Below are positions 44,434 through 53,483 of a stretch of 59,170 nt of DNA, piece after piece. The stretch's first letter is position 1. Each line of letters starts with the position of its first letter. Made by a program: the position numbers and the translations under genes. Under the pieces are notes generated by a model. The model searched no databases, was not told the DNA's origin, and saw only the letters and a program-made list of their open reading frames with translations. Origin of the DNA: Clostridia bacterium. Its GTDB lineage: Bacteria > Bacillota > Clostridia > Oscillospirales > CAG-272. The stretch is taken from NCBI GenBank assembly GCA_017623975.1, contig JAGANX010000043.1, positions 1 through 59,170 of the forward strand, read 5' to 3'.

Positions 44434-46172
44434 GCAAAGAGATAAGAAAAAAAGTATTAATTATTTCTGTTCTTGCCGCCTTGCTGATTGCCTTAGTCTG
44501 CGTTTACTTTTTCGTAATTGTTCCTTTGATGACAAAGGAACCGGAGCAACAAATAGGTCCGCCCGTAACCGAGTCGGGAGAGGGGCTTTACGGAAATTCA
44601 ATGGTAACTATATACCCACAGCTTGACAAAACCAATATAGAATACCTTGAAATTAAAAACAAAAACGGAGCTTACGCCTTCCATAAGCACTATGACAGTG
44701 CTTATATGGAGGTGGAGGATATGAGGATAAAGGGGCACGAAAGGATAAATTTCGACCAAAGCCTTTTTTCAATGCTTTTAGCGTATGTTTATCTTCCCGT
44801 TTCCTACCAATCCCACACGGCGGAAAACGCACCTATGCGCGGCGTGTCTGAGGAAACAATGAGGGATTACGGCGTTACAGAGGATACCTGCCAAGCCTCT
44901 TATACCGTTGGTTACAGAGAAAACGGTGAAATTAAATACCATACCGTTTATATAGGAGATGCATCCTTCTCTCAGGAAACCACCTATTATGTGTCACTAA
45001 AAGGCAGAAATTCAATTTACCGTTTTCACCAAGAGGGTGTTGAGTCCTGTATGCTTGTTGGCTTGGAAAGCTATTTAAGCCCATTCGTTTACGGTAAATT
45101 TGAAAGCTCAATGGTGGCTATGGCAACTATTGAAAGGTTTAAAATAGGTCTTTCCGACCCTGCAAACCAAAGTGTTGAAAGCCTTGTTGAAATAATAAAG
45201 TCAGGACAAAACGTTGACGGTACTGCCAACGTGTACGACCTTTACTATAAGAGCAGAGGCACGGGTAAAATAACAAGAACAGGCACAAACGTTGCCCGTT
45301 TAAGCACCGCCTTTACCGCCCTTTATACATATTTTGCAGGGGATAAGGTAATGTGCATTAACCCTGACAAGGCTAAGCTTGATGAGTACGGCTTGGGCGC
45401 AAACGACCCTTGCTACTATATAACAGCTCAATTGTCAAGCGACAAGGAGGATATTTATTCATTGCAGGTAAGTGAATTAATAGACGGCTATTATTACACT
45501 CTATCTACAATGTACGGTGAGGGCAATGCCCTGCTTATAAGAGTTCCAAAGGCTACGCTTTCATTCCTTGACAGTGATGATAAGGCAATTTTTGAGTGGG
45601 CAGGAACAGATATTTCATCCTTGTTCTATGAATATCTTATGCGTGACGAAAAGGAAAACGCCCCGGGTATGTTCCAAATGGACATAAGAATTCAAAAGCG
45701 TGATGACCATACGGGAGAGGTTATTTATAACATAAGCGACCGCTTTAATATAGCGGATGACGGTAACGGTAGCATAGTTGCAACCCAGCAGTCCAACGGA
45801 ACTAAATATAAAACAGAAAACGAAGTAAATCAGTTTATCAACTATTATATGCTTCTTGTAAGCTTCCCATTCCCGTGGCAGTTTAACAATATGTCCACTG
45901 CGGAAATTGAGGCGTTAATGGCACAGGATGAGGCTATTGTATTTGAGCTTGTTGCAAGGGATAACAGCGACAAGGTGTTTAAATACACATATTACCAAAT
46001 AGATAACGGCTCTAATGTAATGGTAGTTACAAGAGAGGGACATATGGACGGTGGCGTTGTATCCTGGGACGAGGAGCCGCAGGTAAGCTTTAACACTACC
46101 TTGAACCTTATTGATATTTTAAGAGATAATTTCCAAAATCTAATAAGCGGAAAAGCTGTTGAAAGCTATTGA
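44430..46172 (+). CDS. DUF4340 family membrane-anchored protein
   Basis: The 580-aa protein has one N-terminal transmembrane helix (about 10-32) and a large extracytoplasmic region with DUF4340-like repeats (a TVYIGD segment near residue 172; a DEYGLGANDP segment near 330). DUF4340 proteins normally lie next to GldG-type proteins, and here the start overlaps that gene by 4 bases. The protein probably works with the ABC exporter on an envelope substrate. The function of the family is not known. Confidence 0.85.
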   Translation: MSKEIRKKVLIISVLAALLIALVCVYFFVIVPLMTKEPEQQIGPPVTESGEGLYGNSMVTIYPQLDKTNIEYLEIKNKNGAYAFHKHYDSAYMEVEDMRIKGHERINFDQSLFSMLLAYVYLPVSYQSHTAENAPMRGVSEETMRDYGVTEDTCQASYTVGYRENGEIKYHTVYIGDASFSQETTYYVSLKGRNSIYRFHQEGVESCMLVGLESYLSPFVYGKFESSMVAMATIERFKIGLSDPANQSVESLVEIIKSGQNVDGTANVYDLYYKSRGTGKITRTGTNVARLSTAFTALYTYFAGDKVMCINPDKAKLDEYGLGANDPCYYITAQLSSDKEDIYSLQVSELIDGYYYTLSTMYGEGNALLIRVPKATLSFLDSDDKAIFEWAGTDISSLFYEYLMRDEKENAPGMFQMDIRIQKRDDHTGEVIYNISDRFNIADDGNGSIVATQQSNGTKYKTENEVNQFINYYMLLVSFPFPWQFNNMSTAEIEALMAQDEAIVFELVARDNSDKVFKYTYYQIDNGSNVMVVTREGHMDGGVVSWDEEPQVSFNTTLNLIDILRDNFQNLISGKAVESY

Positions 46173-46187
46173 TTTTAAAAAAGACTA

Positions 46188-46216
46188 TTGAAGAAATTGT
46201 ATCCTTGTGATACAAT
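46188..46216 (+). promoter_or_regulatory. Promoter of the GH94 phosphorylase gene
   Basis: TTGAAG (46188-46193) and TACAAT (46211-46216) are 17 bp apart. They lie just after the DUF4340 stop, so the phosphorylase can be expressed apart from the ABC operon. Confidence 0.72.
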
Positions 46217-46265
46217 AAAAAGAGGGAGCATTTTCCCAAGTACAAAAATGAAAGAGGACAAAAAT

Positions 46266-48605
46266 ATGGAATACAAGTACGGTTATTTTAACGAGAGTGG
46301 AGATGAGTTTGTAATAACTGCTCCAAACACTCCACGCCCATTTGATAACTTTTTATTTAATGACGCTTGCTATGCAAACGTACACCAAACAGGTATAGGA
46401 TGCTTTGACTATCAAATCAACGGTACAGAGGGAATTCAGCTTTACACAGGCGTTGGTCGTATTTGCGACTATGACGTTTTTGGTAAGGACCACCTTTACA
46501 ACCGTCTTATCTTCATTCGTGATAACGAAACAGGTGAGTTTTGGACACTTAACTGGGAGCCTGTTTGCCACCCATACCAAAGCTACAAGTGTGTACAGGG
46601 CTTAGGCTACACATATGTTGAAAACAAGACCTGCGATACCTTGGCTTCAATGCGTATTTTCGTTCCAAAGGGAGCTGACCCCGTGGAAATTTGGAAGCTC
46701 GGTATTAAGAACGAGGGTAAGGGCAAGCGCTCCTATTCCATATTTACATATAGCCAAATTCAATTCAAGTTTAAATGGGGCTTTGATAGCTACGGTGACA
46801 CTATGTTCCGTTGCACACGCTTTGACGAGGGAAGAAACACCTTCTATATGTCTAAGCACCCATTTATCGTTCCTCACAACTATTTAACTGCGTTTATGAG
46901 TGCTGACTATAAGATTAGCGCTTCCGAGGGATGCCAAAATGTATTCGTTGGCGAATACGGTACAATCGCATCTCCACAGGTAGTAAGAGAGGGCGTTAGC
47001 CGTAACTCTATCGGCTCTGCTAACGCAACTATCTGCTCACTCCGCTTTGATGTAGAGCTTGAAGCGGGAGCTGAGCAAACAATTAACCTAATGCTTGGCG
47101 CAGGTGACTGCGAGGATGTTTCTCTTGCCTTGACAGAGAAGTACCTTGCAAACCAAGACAAGTATTTTGAAGAAACAAAGAAGTATTACCATGACCTTTA
47201 TTCAAAGAACCATATCACCACAAGTGACGAGCATCTTGACAGACTTATCAACTTCTGGGGTAAGCACGCAACAAACTTCGGTGCTACATGGTGCCGTTGG
47301 GGCTATAACGGTTACCGTGATATCGTTCAACACGGCTTTGGCGTAGTTTCCTTCAAGAATGAAAGAACAAAGGAAATTTTAAGAGAAGCAATTAAAAACC
47401 AATATGCAAGCGGTATGGCAGTTCGTGGCTGGAACCCTGTTGATACAAAGGCTTATTCCGACTCAGCCCTTTGGCTTGAATTTACCTTGACAGCGTACCT
47501 TCGTGAAACCTGTGATGTTGACTTCTTAAACGAGGTTGTTCCGTTCAGAGACGAGGGAGAGGCAACAGTATTCGGTCATATGGACAGAGCTCTTGACTTC
47601 CTTGAAAGCAATAAGGGCGTACATGACCTTCTTCTCATTAAATTCGGTGACTGGAATGACTCATTAACAGGTGTTGGTAAAGAGGGTAAGGGCGAAAGCG
47701 TATGGCTCTCAATCGCTTACGCGCAGGCACTTCTTGAAATGGCAGAGCTTGCACGCTTCCTTGGCTTAAAGGACAAAGAGGCTAACTATCTTGCACGCCG
47801 TGAAAGCATTTCTAAGGCTATTAACGATAATGCTTGGGACGGAGATTGGTATAGACGCTGCTACACAGACAACGGCTCACCTCTCGGCTCAAAGGAAAAC
47901 AAATACGCTAAGATGTTTATGGAATCACAGTGCTGGTCACTTGTATCAGGCGTTGCATCCGAGGAAAGAGCAAACACAATTATCAAGGCAATGGATGAGC
48001 ATATGGCAACTCCTGTCGGCTACATGCTCTTAACACCTTCATTTAAGGAATTTGACCCGACAATCGGTAGAATTTCTTCAATGGAGCCGGGCATTTGCGA
48101 AAACGGTACTATCTACTCACATACAAACATTTGGATGATTTTGGGTCTTCTCAAATACGGTAAGGCTGACCTTGCATATGACCTCTTTAAGAAGATTGCC
48201 CCGGGCTATGTATTTGGTGATAATGCGGAAATTAAGAACAAGTGCTTGCCATATATGTTCTCAAACTGCTACTTTGGTCCTGAGCATAAGAACAGCGCAT
48301 TCCAAATGGAATATAGCTGGATTACAGGCTCTGTTGCTTGGTACACAAATACTATGGAAAACTATCTTATAGGCGCAAGACCAACATATGAGGGTCTTGT
48401 AATTGAGCCGCACCTTCCATTTGACAAGGCGTCAATGAAGCGTGAATTCCGTGGTGCTACATACGAAATCGAAATCAGTAACCCGGAAAAGAAATACAAG
48501 AATGTAGCTGTTCTCGTAAGTGTTGACGGCAAAGCAATTGACGGTAACATTGTTCCATCCTTTGCAGACGGTAAAACACACAAGGTAACAGTAAATGTAA
48601 AATAA
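46266..48605 (+). CDS. GH94 glycoside phosphorylase
   Basis: The predicted reaction is phosphorolysis of a beta-linked disaccharide to a sugar 1-phosphate plus a free sugar, which saves ATP. The order is an N-terminal beta-sandwich (about 1-280), a helical linker, an (alpha/alpha)6 barrel with KFGDWNDSL (catalytic Asp near 462) and MESQCW, and a C-terminal sheet. The 779 aa match cellobiose/chitobiose phosphorylases. The specificity (cellobiose, chitobiose, laminaribiose or another) cannot be told. I chose the ATG at 46266 after AGAGGA; an upstream start at 46188 would lie on top of the promoter. No signal peptide, so it acts inside the cell. Confidence 0.9.
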   Translation: MEYKYGYFNESGDEFVITAPNTPRPFDNFLFNDACYANVHQTGIGCFDYQINGTEGIQLYTGVGRICDYDVFGKDHLYNRLIFIRDNETGEFWTLNWEPVCHPYQSYKCVQGLGYTYVENKTCDTLASMRIFVPKGADPVEIWKLGIKNEGKGKRSYSIFTYSQIQFKFKWGFDSYGDTMFRCTRFDEGRNTFYMSKHPFIVPHNYLTAFMSADYKISASEGCQNVFVGEYGTIASPQVVREGVSRNSIGSANATICSLRFDVELEAGAEQTINLMLGAGDCEDVSLALTEKYLANQDKYFEETKKYYHDLYSKNHITTSDEHLDRLINFWGKHATNFGATWCRWGYNGYRDIVQHGFGVVSFKNERTKEILREAIKNQYASGMAVRGWNPVDTKAYSDSALWLEFTLTAYLRETCDVDFLNEVVPFRDEGEATVFGHMDRALDFLESNKGVHDLLLIKFGDWNDSLTGVGKEGKGESVWLSIAYAQALLEMAELARFLGLKDKEANYLARRESISKAINDNAWDGDWYRRCYTDNGSPLGSKENKYAKMFMESQCWSLVSGVASEERANTIIKAMDEHMATPVGYMLLTPSFKEFDPTIGRISSMEPGICENGTIYSHTNIWMILGLLKYGKADLAYDLFKKIAPGYVFGDNAEIKNKCLPYMFSNCYFGPEHKNSAFQMEYSWITGSVAWYTNTMENYLIGARPTYEGLVIEPHLPFDKASMKREFRGATYEIEISNPEKKYKNVAVLVSVDGKAIDGNIVPSFADGKTHKVTVNVK

Positions 48606-48616
48606 TTTATGAAAAT

Positions 48617-48647
48617 AGCGACAATCCCTTGGGAGTGTCGCTTTTTC
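48617..48647 (+). terminator. Terminator of the GH94 gene
   Basis: A 12-bp stem with one mismatch AGCGACAATCCC/GGGAGTGTCGCT (48617-48628, 48631-48642), followed by TTTTT. Confidence 0.82.
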
Positions 48648-48667
48648 AAAAAGAAAGGATTGAAAAA

Positions 48668-49321
48668 ATGAGTGTTTTTTATATTGCTGATACACATTTT
48701 GGACACGAAAATATGATCAAGCTCACAAATAGGCCCTTTAAAACCGTGGAGGAAATGGACAAAATTCTAATAGAGAATTGGAACAAAAGGGTCAAGGGCA
48801 ACGACAAGGTTTATATCCTTGGAGATATGTTTTTTAAAACAACAGGCGTGTGTGAGATATTGAAGCAATTAAAGGGTGAAAAACACTTGATTTTAGGCAA
48901 TCACGACACAAGCTGGATAGAAGAATATGAGATAGTGAAAAAGGACGAAAAGGGCAAAAAAATAAAAAATACAGACACTCTGTCCCACAAAAGCTATCGT
49001 TTTACGGAAACAAAGGAGGACGTACATCCGTACTTTAAAAGCGTAAATGATATTTTGCAGGCAGGGGACAAGGATGTGGGCTTTATTTTGTGCCACTATC
49101 CCTTGCTTACTTGGAAGCACGAAAAAAGACTGTTAATGATTCACGGCCATATACACAATAACACAAAGGACTTGTTCTTCCCCATAATAGCGAATGATGA
49201 AAGAATTTTAAACGCAGGGGTTGAAATAAACGGATATATGCCCGTAACCCTTGAAGAAATGAAGGAAAACAATAAGGCTTTTAAGGAAAGGTATAAATTA
49301 GAAAATGGAACACAAGCATAA
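48668..49321 (+). CDS. Metallophosphoesterase
   Basis: The 217-aa protein has the dinuclear metal motifs of calcineurin-like phosphoesterases: ADTHFGHENM (Asp7, His9), GDMF, GNHD near residue 80, CHYPLLTW and HGHIHNN near 160. Relatives hydrolyse phosphomonoesters, phosphodiesters or nucleotides; the substrate is unknown. I chose the ATG at 48668 because GAAAGGATTGA precedes it. It overlaps the next gene by 17 bases, so the two are probably translated together. Confidence 0.9.
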   Translation: MSVFYIADTHFGHENMIKLTNRPFKTVEEMDKILIENWNKRVKGNDKVYILGDMFFKTTGVCEILKQLKGEKHLILGNHDTSWIEEYEIVKKDEKGKKIKNTDTLSHKSYRFTETKEDVHPYFKSVNDILQAGDKDVGFILCHYPLLTWKHEKRLLMIHGHIHNNTKDLFFPIIANDERILNAGVEINGYMPVTLEEMKENNKAFKERYKLENGTQA

Positions 49322-49880
49322 TAGTAATATAGGAAAGCGCTTACTTGCACTTTTGCTCTTTATAGTTACAATTCCTCTCGTCATAGTCGGTGTTGTTTTT
49401 TTGGGCATAATTTATGTACTTACAACAGTGTTGCCATCTCCTGTTGAAAGAATAATTTATAAAAAATCAGAGTTCTACAAGGAGTTGAAAGCCAAATATA
49501 CATTGGGTATAACAAGAAACTTTGCATTTAAAAGTTATAAGTATGTAAAACAAAATGAAAACCTTGAACTCGTTGTGCAAGACGAGGGATATTATTACTA
49601 TAAAACAAACAATTCTATTCTTGTTATCCCATACTATCCAAGGTACGAATATGAAAACAGAGAATGGATGATTAGTATGGACGAGGGAAAAAGCAAATTA
49701 AGGGTTGCGGATTTGAAAGGCACCTTTGCTCCTCTTATAAAGGAAAATATAGATGAGCTTGATTTGAAACTTTTGGTAAAAGAAAAATTCTTCAAAGAAC
49801 ACCACCTTTTGTTAGCAAAAGACGACCCTGTGTTTGTTTTTTACAAAAATGAAAAGGACTTTGCCAGCATAAAAATATAG
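49305..49880 (+). CDS. Unknown membrane-anchored protein
   Basis: The 191-aa protein has one strong hydrophobic segment (about residues 13-42) after a short basic N-terminus and a soluble C-terminal domain (about 55-191) rich in Lys, Glu and Tyr. No known family is recognised. Its start lies within the end of the metallophosphoesterase gene (17-base overlap). A role together with that phosphoesterase is plausible but unproven. A terminator follows. Confidence 0.65.
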   Translation: MEHKHNSNIGKRLLALLLFIVTIPLVIVGVVFLGIIYVLTTVLPSPVERIIYKKSEFYKELKAKYTLGITRNFAFKSYKYVKQNENLELVVQDEGYYYYKTNNSILVIPYYPRYEYENREWMISMDEGKSKLRVADLKGTFAPLIKENIDELDLKLLVKEKFFKEHHLLLAKDDPVFVFYKNEKDFASIKI

Positions 49881-49882
49881 AC

Positions 49883-49925
49883 AAAAGCCTTCCCCGTGTG
49901 AACTAAATGGGGAAGGCTTTTTGAC
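49883..49925. terminator. Terminator after the membrane-anchored protein
   Basis: A perfect 13-bp stem AAAAGCCTTCCCC/GGGGAAGGCTTTT (49883-49895, 49909-49921). It may also stop transcripts from the ZIP operon on the minus strand. Confidence 0.88.
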
Positions 49926-49933
49926 TATTGAAT

Positions 49934-50019
49934 TTAACCGAGCAAAATGTCTGAAATCAGCATAATGCAAAAGCCCACAAGTAAAGCATAGGTTGCTCCA
50001 CGTTGTTCGCCGTGTGCAT
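49934..50019 (-). repeat. Second copy of the ZIP gene's 3' end (27 codons plus stop)
   Basis: This 86-bp tract repeats 50076-50161, the end of the ZIP transporter gene. On the minus strand it encodes the same 27 residues and a stop (TAA in place of TAG). The two copies differ at about 11 bases, and every difference is synonymous. It has no start codon and cannot be expressed as a protein. Confidence 0.85.
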
Positions 50020-50075
50020 TAGCCTCCTTCGTTTTGAGGGAGGGGGACCGCTTGCGGTGGAAGGAGAGACCCATG
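50020..50075. repeat. GC-rich hairpin element of the CCTCC...GGAGG type between the two ZIP tails
   Basis: The tract contains TAGCCTCC, GAGGGAGG, ACCGC-TT-GCGGT and GGAAGGAG in order and can fold into nested hairpins. Similar intergenic elements are scattered in gut Clostridia genomes as I remember them. It exactly fills the space between the repeated gene ends. Confidence 0.6.
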
Positions 50076-50843
50076 CTAACCTAACAATATATCTGAAATC
50101 AGCATAATGCAAAAGCCGACTAAAAGAGCATAGGTTGCTCCACGCTGTTCGCCGTGTGCATGGGTTTCCGGTATCATTTCGTCACTGATAACATATAGCA
50201 TAGTGCCGCCTGCAAAGGCGAGGGCGAAAGGAAGAATTGCGGAGGATATACTAACCGCAAAGTATCCTATAAAGGTGCCGATAACCTCAATAAGACCTGT
50301 GATAGAAGCAATTACAAAGGTGCGTCTTTTGGAAACACCGCTTGAAAGCATAGGGCTGATAATTACCATACCCTCAGGTATGTTTTGCAGGGCAATACCA
50401 CCCGCAATCACAAGAGCCTCTGTGGTGTTGCCCGAACCAAAGGAAACGCCTGCCGCAATGCCCTCAGGCAAGTTGTGTATGGCAATAGCAGTTACAAAAA
50501 GCATAACCTTACTAAGCTTTGTATTCGTATTATGGCTTTCTTGCTCGCCGCCTGCAAGCTTGTGCAGGTGTGGCACTAATTTGTCAATTAAATTAAGGGC
50601 AATAGCTCCTGTGAAAATGCCTGCCACCGTCATTAAAATAGCCCAGGGGATACCGTATTTTGTTCCGTGCTCGTAGGATGGGAGAATAAGACCGATTATA
50701 GCGGCGCAAAGCATAACACCTGCGGCAAAGGACAAAACGATATCGCTGAATTTGTGGGATATGTTTTTGAAAATAAAGCCGATTATAGCACCTATAACCG
50801 TAGCACCGCCAACACCTAAGGCGGTTATTAGCACCATTGTCAT
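50076..50843 (-). CDS. ZIP family metal transporter
   Basis: The 255-aa protein has about eight transmembrane helices and the metal-binding helix motifs HNLPEGIAAGVSFG and ALQNIPEGM, diagnostic for ZIP transporters of the ZupT group that import Zn2+ and other divalent cations. A His-containing loop (THAHGEQRG) precedes the last helix. GGAGGTG precedes the ATG, which overlaps the sfsA stop (ATGA). It is the last gene of the operon. Its 3' end is repeated downstream at 49934-50019, beyond a hairpin element. Confidence 0.92.
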   Translation of the reverse strand: MTMVLITALGVGGATVIGAIIGFIFKNISHKFSDIVLSFAAGVMLCAAIIGLILPSYEHGTKYGIPWAILMTVAGIFTGAIALNLIDKLVPHLHKLAGGEQESHNTNTKLSKVMLFVTAIAIHNLPEGIAAGVSFGSGNTTEALVIAGGIALQNIPEGMVIISPMLSSGVSKRRTFVIASITGLIEVIGTFIGYFAVSISSAILPFALAFAGGTMLYVISDEMIPETHAHGEQRGATYALLVGFCIMLISDILLG

Positions 50844-51523
50844 AGGCGCACCTCCACTTCGTTATTTGGTATAATTATATCAGGGGTAACAAGGCAATCA
50901 ACTGCCATTATTTTCACACCGCACTCCTTAGCAAGCCTTAAAGCATCGCCAAATTCCTTATGGGTTATATCGTTTGGAATGAAATACCGCACGTTTTTCA
51001 TTTGTACAACAAACAGTACGAAGGCTTCATAGCCTTGCTTTTTTGCACAAATCAACTCCTTTAAATGCTTAACTCCACGCAGTGTTGGTGCATCGGGGAA
51101 GGAAACAACACCGTCATTTTCAAGGGTGACTCCCTTAATCTCACAAAAGGCGCGTGTGCCCTCGCCTTCTATATAAAAGTCGAAGCGGGAGCTTTTGTAC
51201 GTTACCTCTCTTTTTATAGTAGTATTGGGGAATAGGCTCTTTAAATATTCCTCTGCCACATCATTTACAACCTGTGAGTCCATATTTATTAAAACAACCT
51301 CACCCTGTGTCGCTTTTTCTACTGCAATAAGGTCATATTTAGTCTTGCGCTCAGGGTTGTTTGACACACTTAAATATACAGTTGCATTGTCCACCAGCAA
51401 TTCTTTGCATCTTCCTGTGTTTTTTACATGAACTACTTCCTCTTTACCGCCAATATCAACATAGGCTATAAACCTGTTTGGACGGCTCAAAAATTTTCCT
51501 TTTCTTCTCTCATTATACTTCAT
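50840..51523 (-). CDS. sfsA: SfsA family protein
   Basis: The 227-aa protein has an N-terminal OB-like part (FLSRPNRFIAYV, then HVKNTGRCKELL) and a nuclease-like core with RFDFYIEGEGTRAFCEIKGVTL and FPDAPTLRG. SfsA has been named for sugar fermentation stimulation and is related to PD-(D/E)XK nucleases; its cellular role is unsettled. It overlaps the upstream phosphatase gene and the downstream ZIP gene by 4 bases each, a tightly coupled operon. Confidence 0.93.
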   Translation of the reverse strand: MKYNERRKGKFLSRPNRFIAYVDIGGKEEVVHVKNTGRCKELLVDNATVYLSVSNNPERKTKYDLIAVEKATQGEVVLINMDSQVVNDVAEEYLKSLFPNTTIKREVTYKSSRFDFYIEGEGTRAFCEIKGVTLENDGVVSFPDAPTLRGVKHLKELICAKKQGYEAFVLFVVQMKNVRYFIPNDITHKEFGDALRLAKECGVKIMAVDCLVTPDIIIPNNEVEVRL

Positions 51524-51993
51524 TTTTCCCCACCCGGTGTTGATAATATACCTTCACAACCCTGCAATATATCTTGGTAAGTAGCTTCAAAGTTTCCTGT
51601 GTACCACGGGTCAGCTACTTCTGTATGCTTTCCTACATAGTCAAGGAGCAGCTTCACCTTATTTTGTGGGTCAGAGCCAAAAATACGGTGCATATTTCTA
51701 ACATTATTAAAATCCATACCAATAAATAAGTCATACCTTTCGTAATCACTCTTGCAAAGCTGAGCTGCTCTTTTTTGTTTATCATAGGGAATATTGTATT
51801 TTTTAAAAATGTCAAGAGTGCCACGGTGTATAGGATTGCCAATACCGTTCCAAATTTCTTCATCACTTGTAGCAAGGGAGGTTACTAAAAATTTGTCCTT
51901 CATACCCCTAATATTTATCATGCTTTTAAAAACAAATTCCGCCATGGGACTCCTACATATGTTGCCATGGCAAACAAAGGCTATTTTTATCAT
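51520..51993 (-). CDS. Low-molecular-weight protein tyrosine phosphatase
   Basis: The 157-aa protein starts with the CX5R(S/T) loop CHGNICRS (Cys8, Arg14) and has the late DPWYTG motif with the general-acid Asp, the signature of LMW-PTPs. It would dephosphorylate phosphotyrosine on proteins, often in capsule or kinase control. It is the first gene of the phosphatase-sfsA-ZIP operon. A TATAAT lies on the minus strand at 52011-52016 just upstream, but no good -35 is at 17 bp. Confidence 0.93.
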   Translation of the reverse strand: MIKIAFVCHGNICRSPMAEFVFKSMINIRGMKDKFLVTSLATSDEEIWNGIGNPIHRGTLDIFKKYNIPYDKQKRAAQLCKSDYERYDLFIGMDFNNVRNMHRIFGSDPQNKVKLLLDYVGKHTEVADPWYTGNFEATYQDILQGCEGILSTPGGEK

Positions 51994-52045
51994 TTTAATC
52001 CCTCACTTTAATTATATAGTAGCATAAAACTAACCATATTTCAAG

Positions 52046-52080
52046 AAAAAAGAGTGGCTTTTTAAAAACCACTCCTTTTA
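52046..52080. terminator. Terminator of the fucosidase gene
   Basis: Stem GAGTGG/CCACTC (52052-52057, 52069-52074), extended by A/T pairs, with a T-rich end on the minus strand. It lies between the phosphatase and fucosidase genes. Confidence 0.75.
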
Positions 52081-52082
52081 CT

Positions 52083-53369
52083 TTATTCCTCTATATCAAG
52101 CTTAATAACCTCATCAATGTTATCAATTAGAGGGAAGGGTGGCATATGTACGAATACAATATTTTTACCCTCGTAGCTGCCAACATTCCAAGGCTCCTCC
52201 ATACTAAGCTTAGAACCGTCACACAAGCGCGTTGCCATTTTAACCTTGTAGGGGAAATTCGGCATAGCAATTGTATCTTGGTTAAGGTCAATTGCGTGGA
52301 GATAAACCGCACCGTTCTTCTTTGTAATGCGACCCCACTCGGGCTTTGGATAGTCCATAATGCCGCAACCGTAAATACTTTCACCGTTTAGGAGCATCCA
52401 TTCTCCAACCTCGTTTAAAATTTCAATGCTTTTCTTTGGTATGTTGCCTCTTGCATCAGGTCCAACATTTAAAATAAGATTTCCGCCCTTTGATGTACAT
52501 TCAGCTATCATTCTAATAACGTTTTTTGCACTCTTGTAGTTCATATCCCTTTGGCTGTAACCCCAGTTGTCATTTAAGGTCATACATGTTTCCCAAGGGA
52601 TAGGGTTACCGTGATAGTCCTTTACGCCGCCTGCGGGTATCATCTGCTCGGGAGAGCCAAAGTCACCTGCGTAATAGACAGGCTCATCCACTTTAATGTC
52701 ACCGCCAAGACGGTCATCTATAATCAAATCAGGGTTGATTTCTCTTGCCATTTTTATAAGCCTTGTGGCTTCCCATTTTTCCCCTGTCATTTCTCCGTAA
52801 TGAAAGTCAAACCACATAATATCAATTTTACCGTAATTGGTGAGAAGCTCACGCACTTGGTTGTGTAAATACTCCACATATCTTTCAAAATGCTCACCTT
52901 GACCCTTGAACTCCTCGTTGTCACGCATAGGGTGATGCATGTCTTTGTATGCAGGGTAGTCAGGGTGATGCCAGTCAAGTAAAGAATAGTAAAGACCAAC
53001 CATAATTCCCTCAGCACGAAATGCTTCAACATATTCCTTAACCAAATCCTTGCCGCAGGGGGTATTTGTTGACTTGTAATTTGTATATTGGCTGTCAAAC
53101 AGGCAAAAGCCATCATGGTGCTTTGTTGTTAGCACAGCATATTTCATTCCCGCTTCTTTTGCCAACCTCGCCCACTTTTTAGGGTCAAAGTCAACAGGAT
53201 TGAAGGTGTCAAAATAAGGCTGATAATCTTCGATGGTTACTCTATCTACATTTCTTATCCACTCACTCCTGCTGCTTCTTGCAGGCACTGAATAAATGCC
53301 CCAGTGTATAAACATACCAAAACGCTTGTCCATAAGTGGTTTGGCTCTTTTAATTCGTGTAATATCCAT
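52083..53369 (-). CDS. GH29 alpha-L-fucosidase
   Basis: The enzyme releases alpha-L-fucose, for example from host mucin glycans or plant xyloglucan. The 428-aa protein contains FGMFIHWGIYSVPA near the start, LTTKHHDGFCLFDS (about 83-96) and the nucleophile motif IDIMWFDFHYG (about 190-200). These are classic GH29 features. A C-terminal beta domain follows (about 340-428). No signal peptide is present, so it acts on imported oligosaccharides. AAAGGAGAG precedes the ATG. It is transcribed alone. Confidence 0.95.
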   Translation of the reverse strand: MDITRIKRAKPLMDKRFGMFIHWGIYSVPARSSRSEWIRNVDRVTIEDYQPYFDTFNPVDFDPKKWARLAKEAGMKYAVLTTKHHDGFCLFDSQYTNYKSTNTPCGKDLVKEYVEAFRAEGIMVGLYYSLLDWHHPDYPAYKDMHHPMRDNEEFKGQGEHFERYVEYLHNQVRELLTNYGKIDIMWFDFHYGEMTGEKWEATRLIKMAREINPDLIIDDRLGGDIKVDEPVYYAGDFGSPEQMIPAGGVKDYHGNPIPWETCMTLNDNWGYSQRDMNYKSAKNVIRMIAECTSKGGNLILNVGPDARGNIPKKSIEILNEVGEWMLLNGESIYGCGIMDYPKPEWGRITKKNGAVYLHAIDLNQDTIAMPNFPYKVKMATRLCDGSKLSMEEPWNVGSYEGKNIVFVHMPPFPLIDNIDEVIKLDIEE

Positions 53370-53398
53370 TTTAACTCTCCTTTAATCATCTTAATAAA

Positions 53399-53427
53399 AT
53401 ACTATCACAACCAAAGTAAAAAATCAA
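53399..53427 (-). promoter_or_regulatory. Promoter of the fucosidase gene
   Basis: Minus strand TTGATT (53422-53427) and TAGTAT (53399-53404), 17 bp apart. Confidence 0.6.
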
Positions 53428-53445
53428 CATAAAAAAACACTTTGC

Positions 53446-53483
53446 TAAAAAAACGCAGGACTCGGAAAAGTCCTGCGTTTTAT
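53446..53483 (-). terminator. Terminator of the MBL-peptide-lipoprotein operon
   Basis: A perfect 13-bp stem AAAACGCAGGACT/AGTCCTGCGTTTT (53450-53462, 53469-53481) with a T run after it on the minus strand. Confidence 0.88.
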
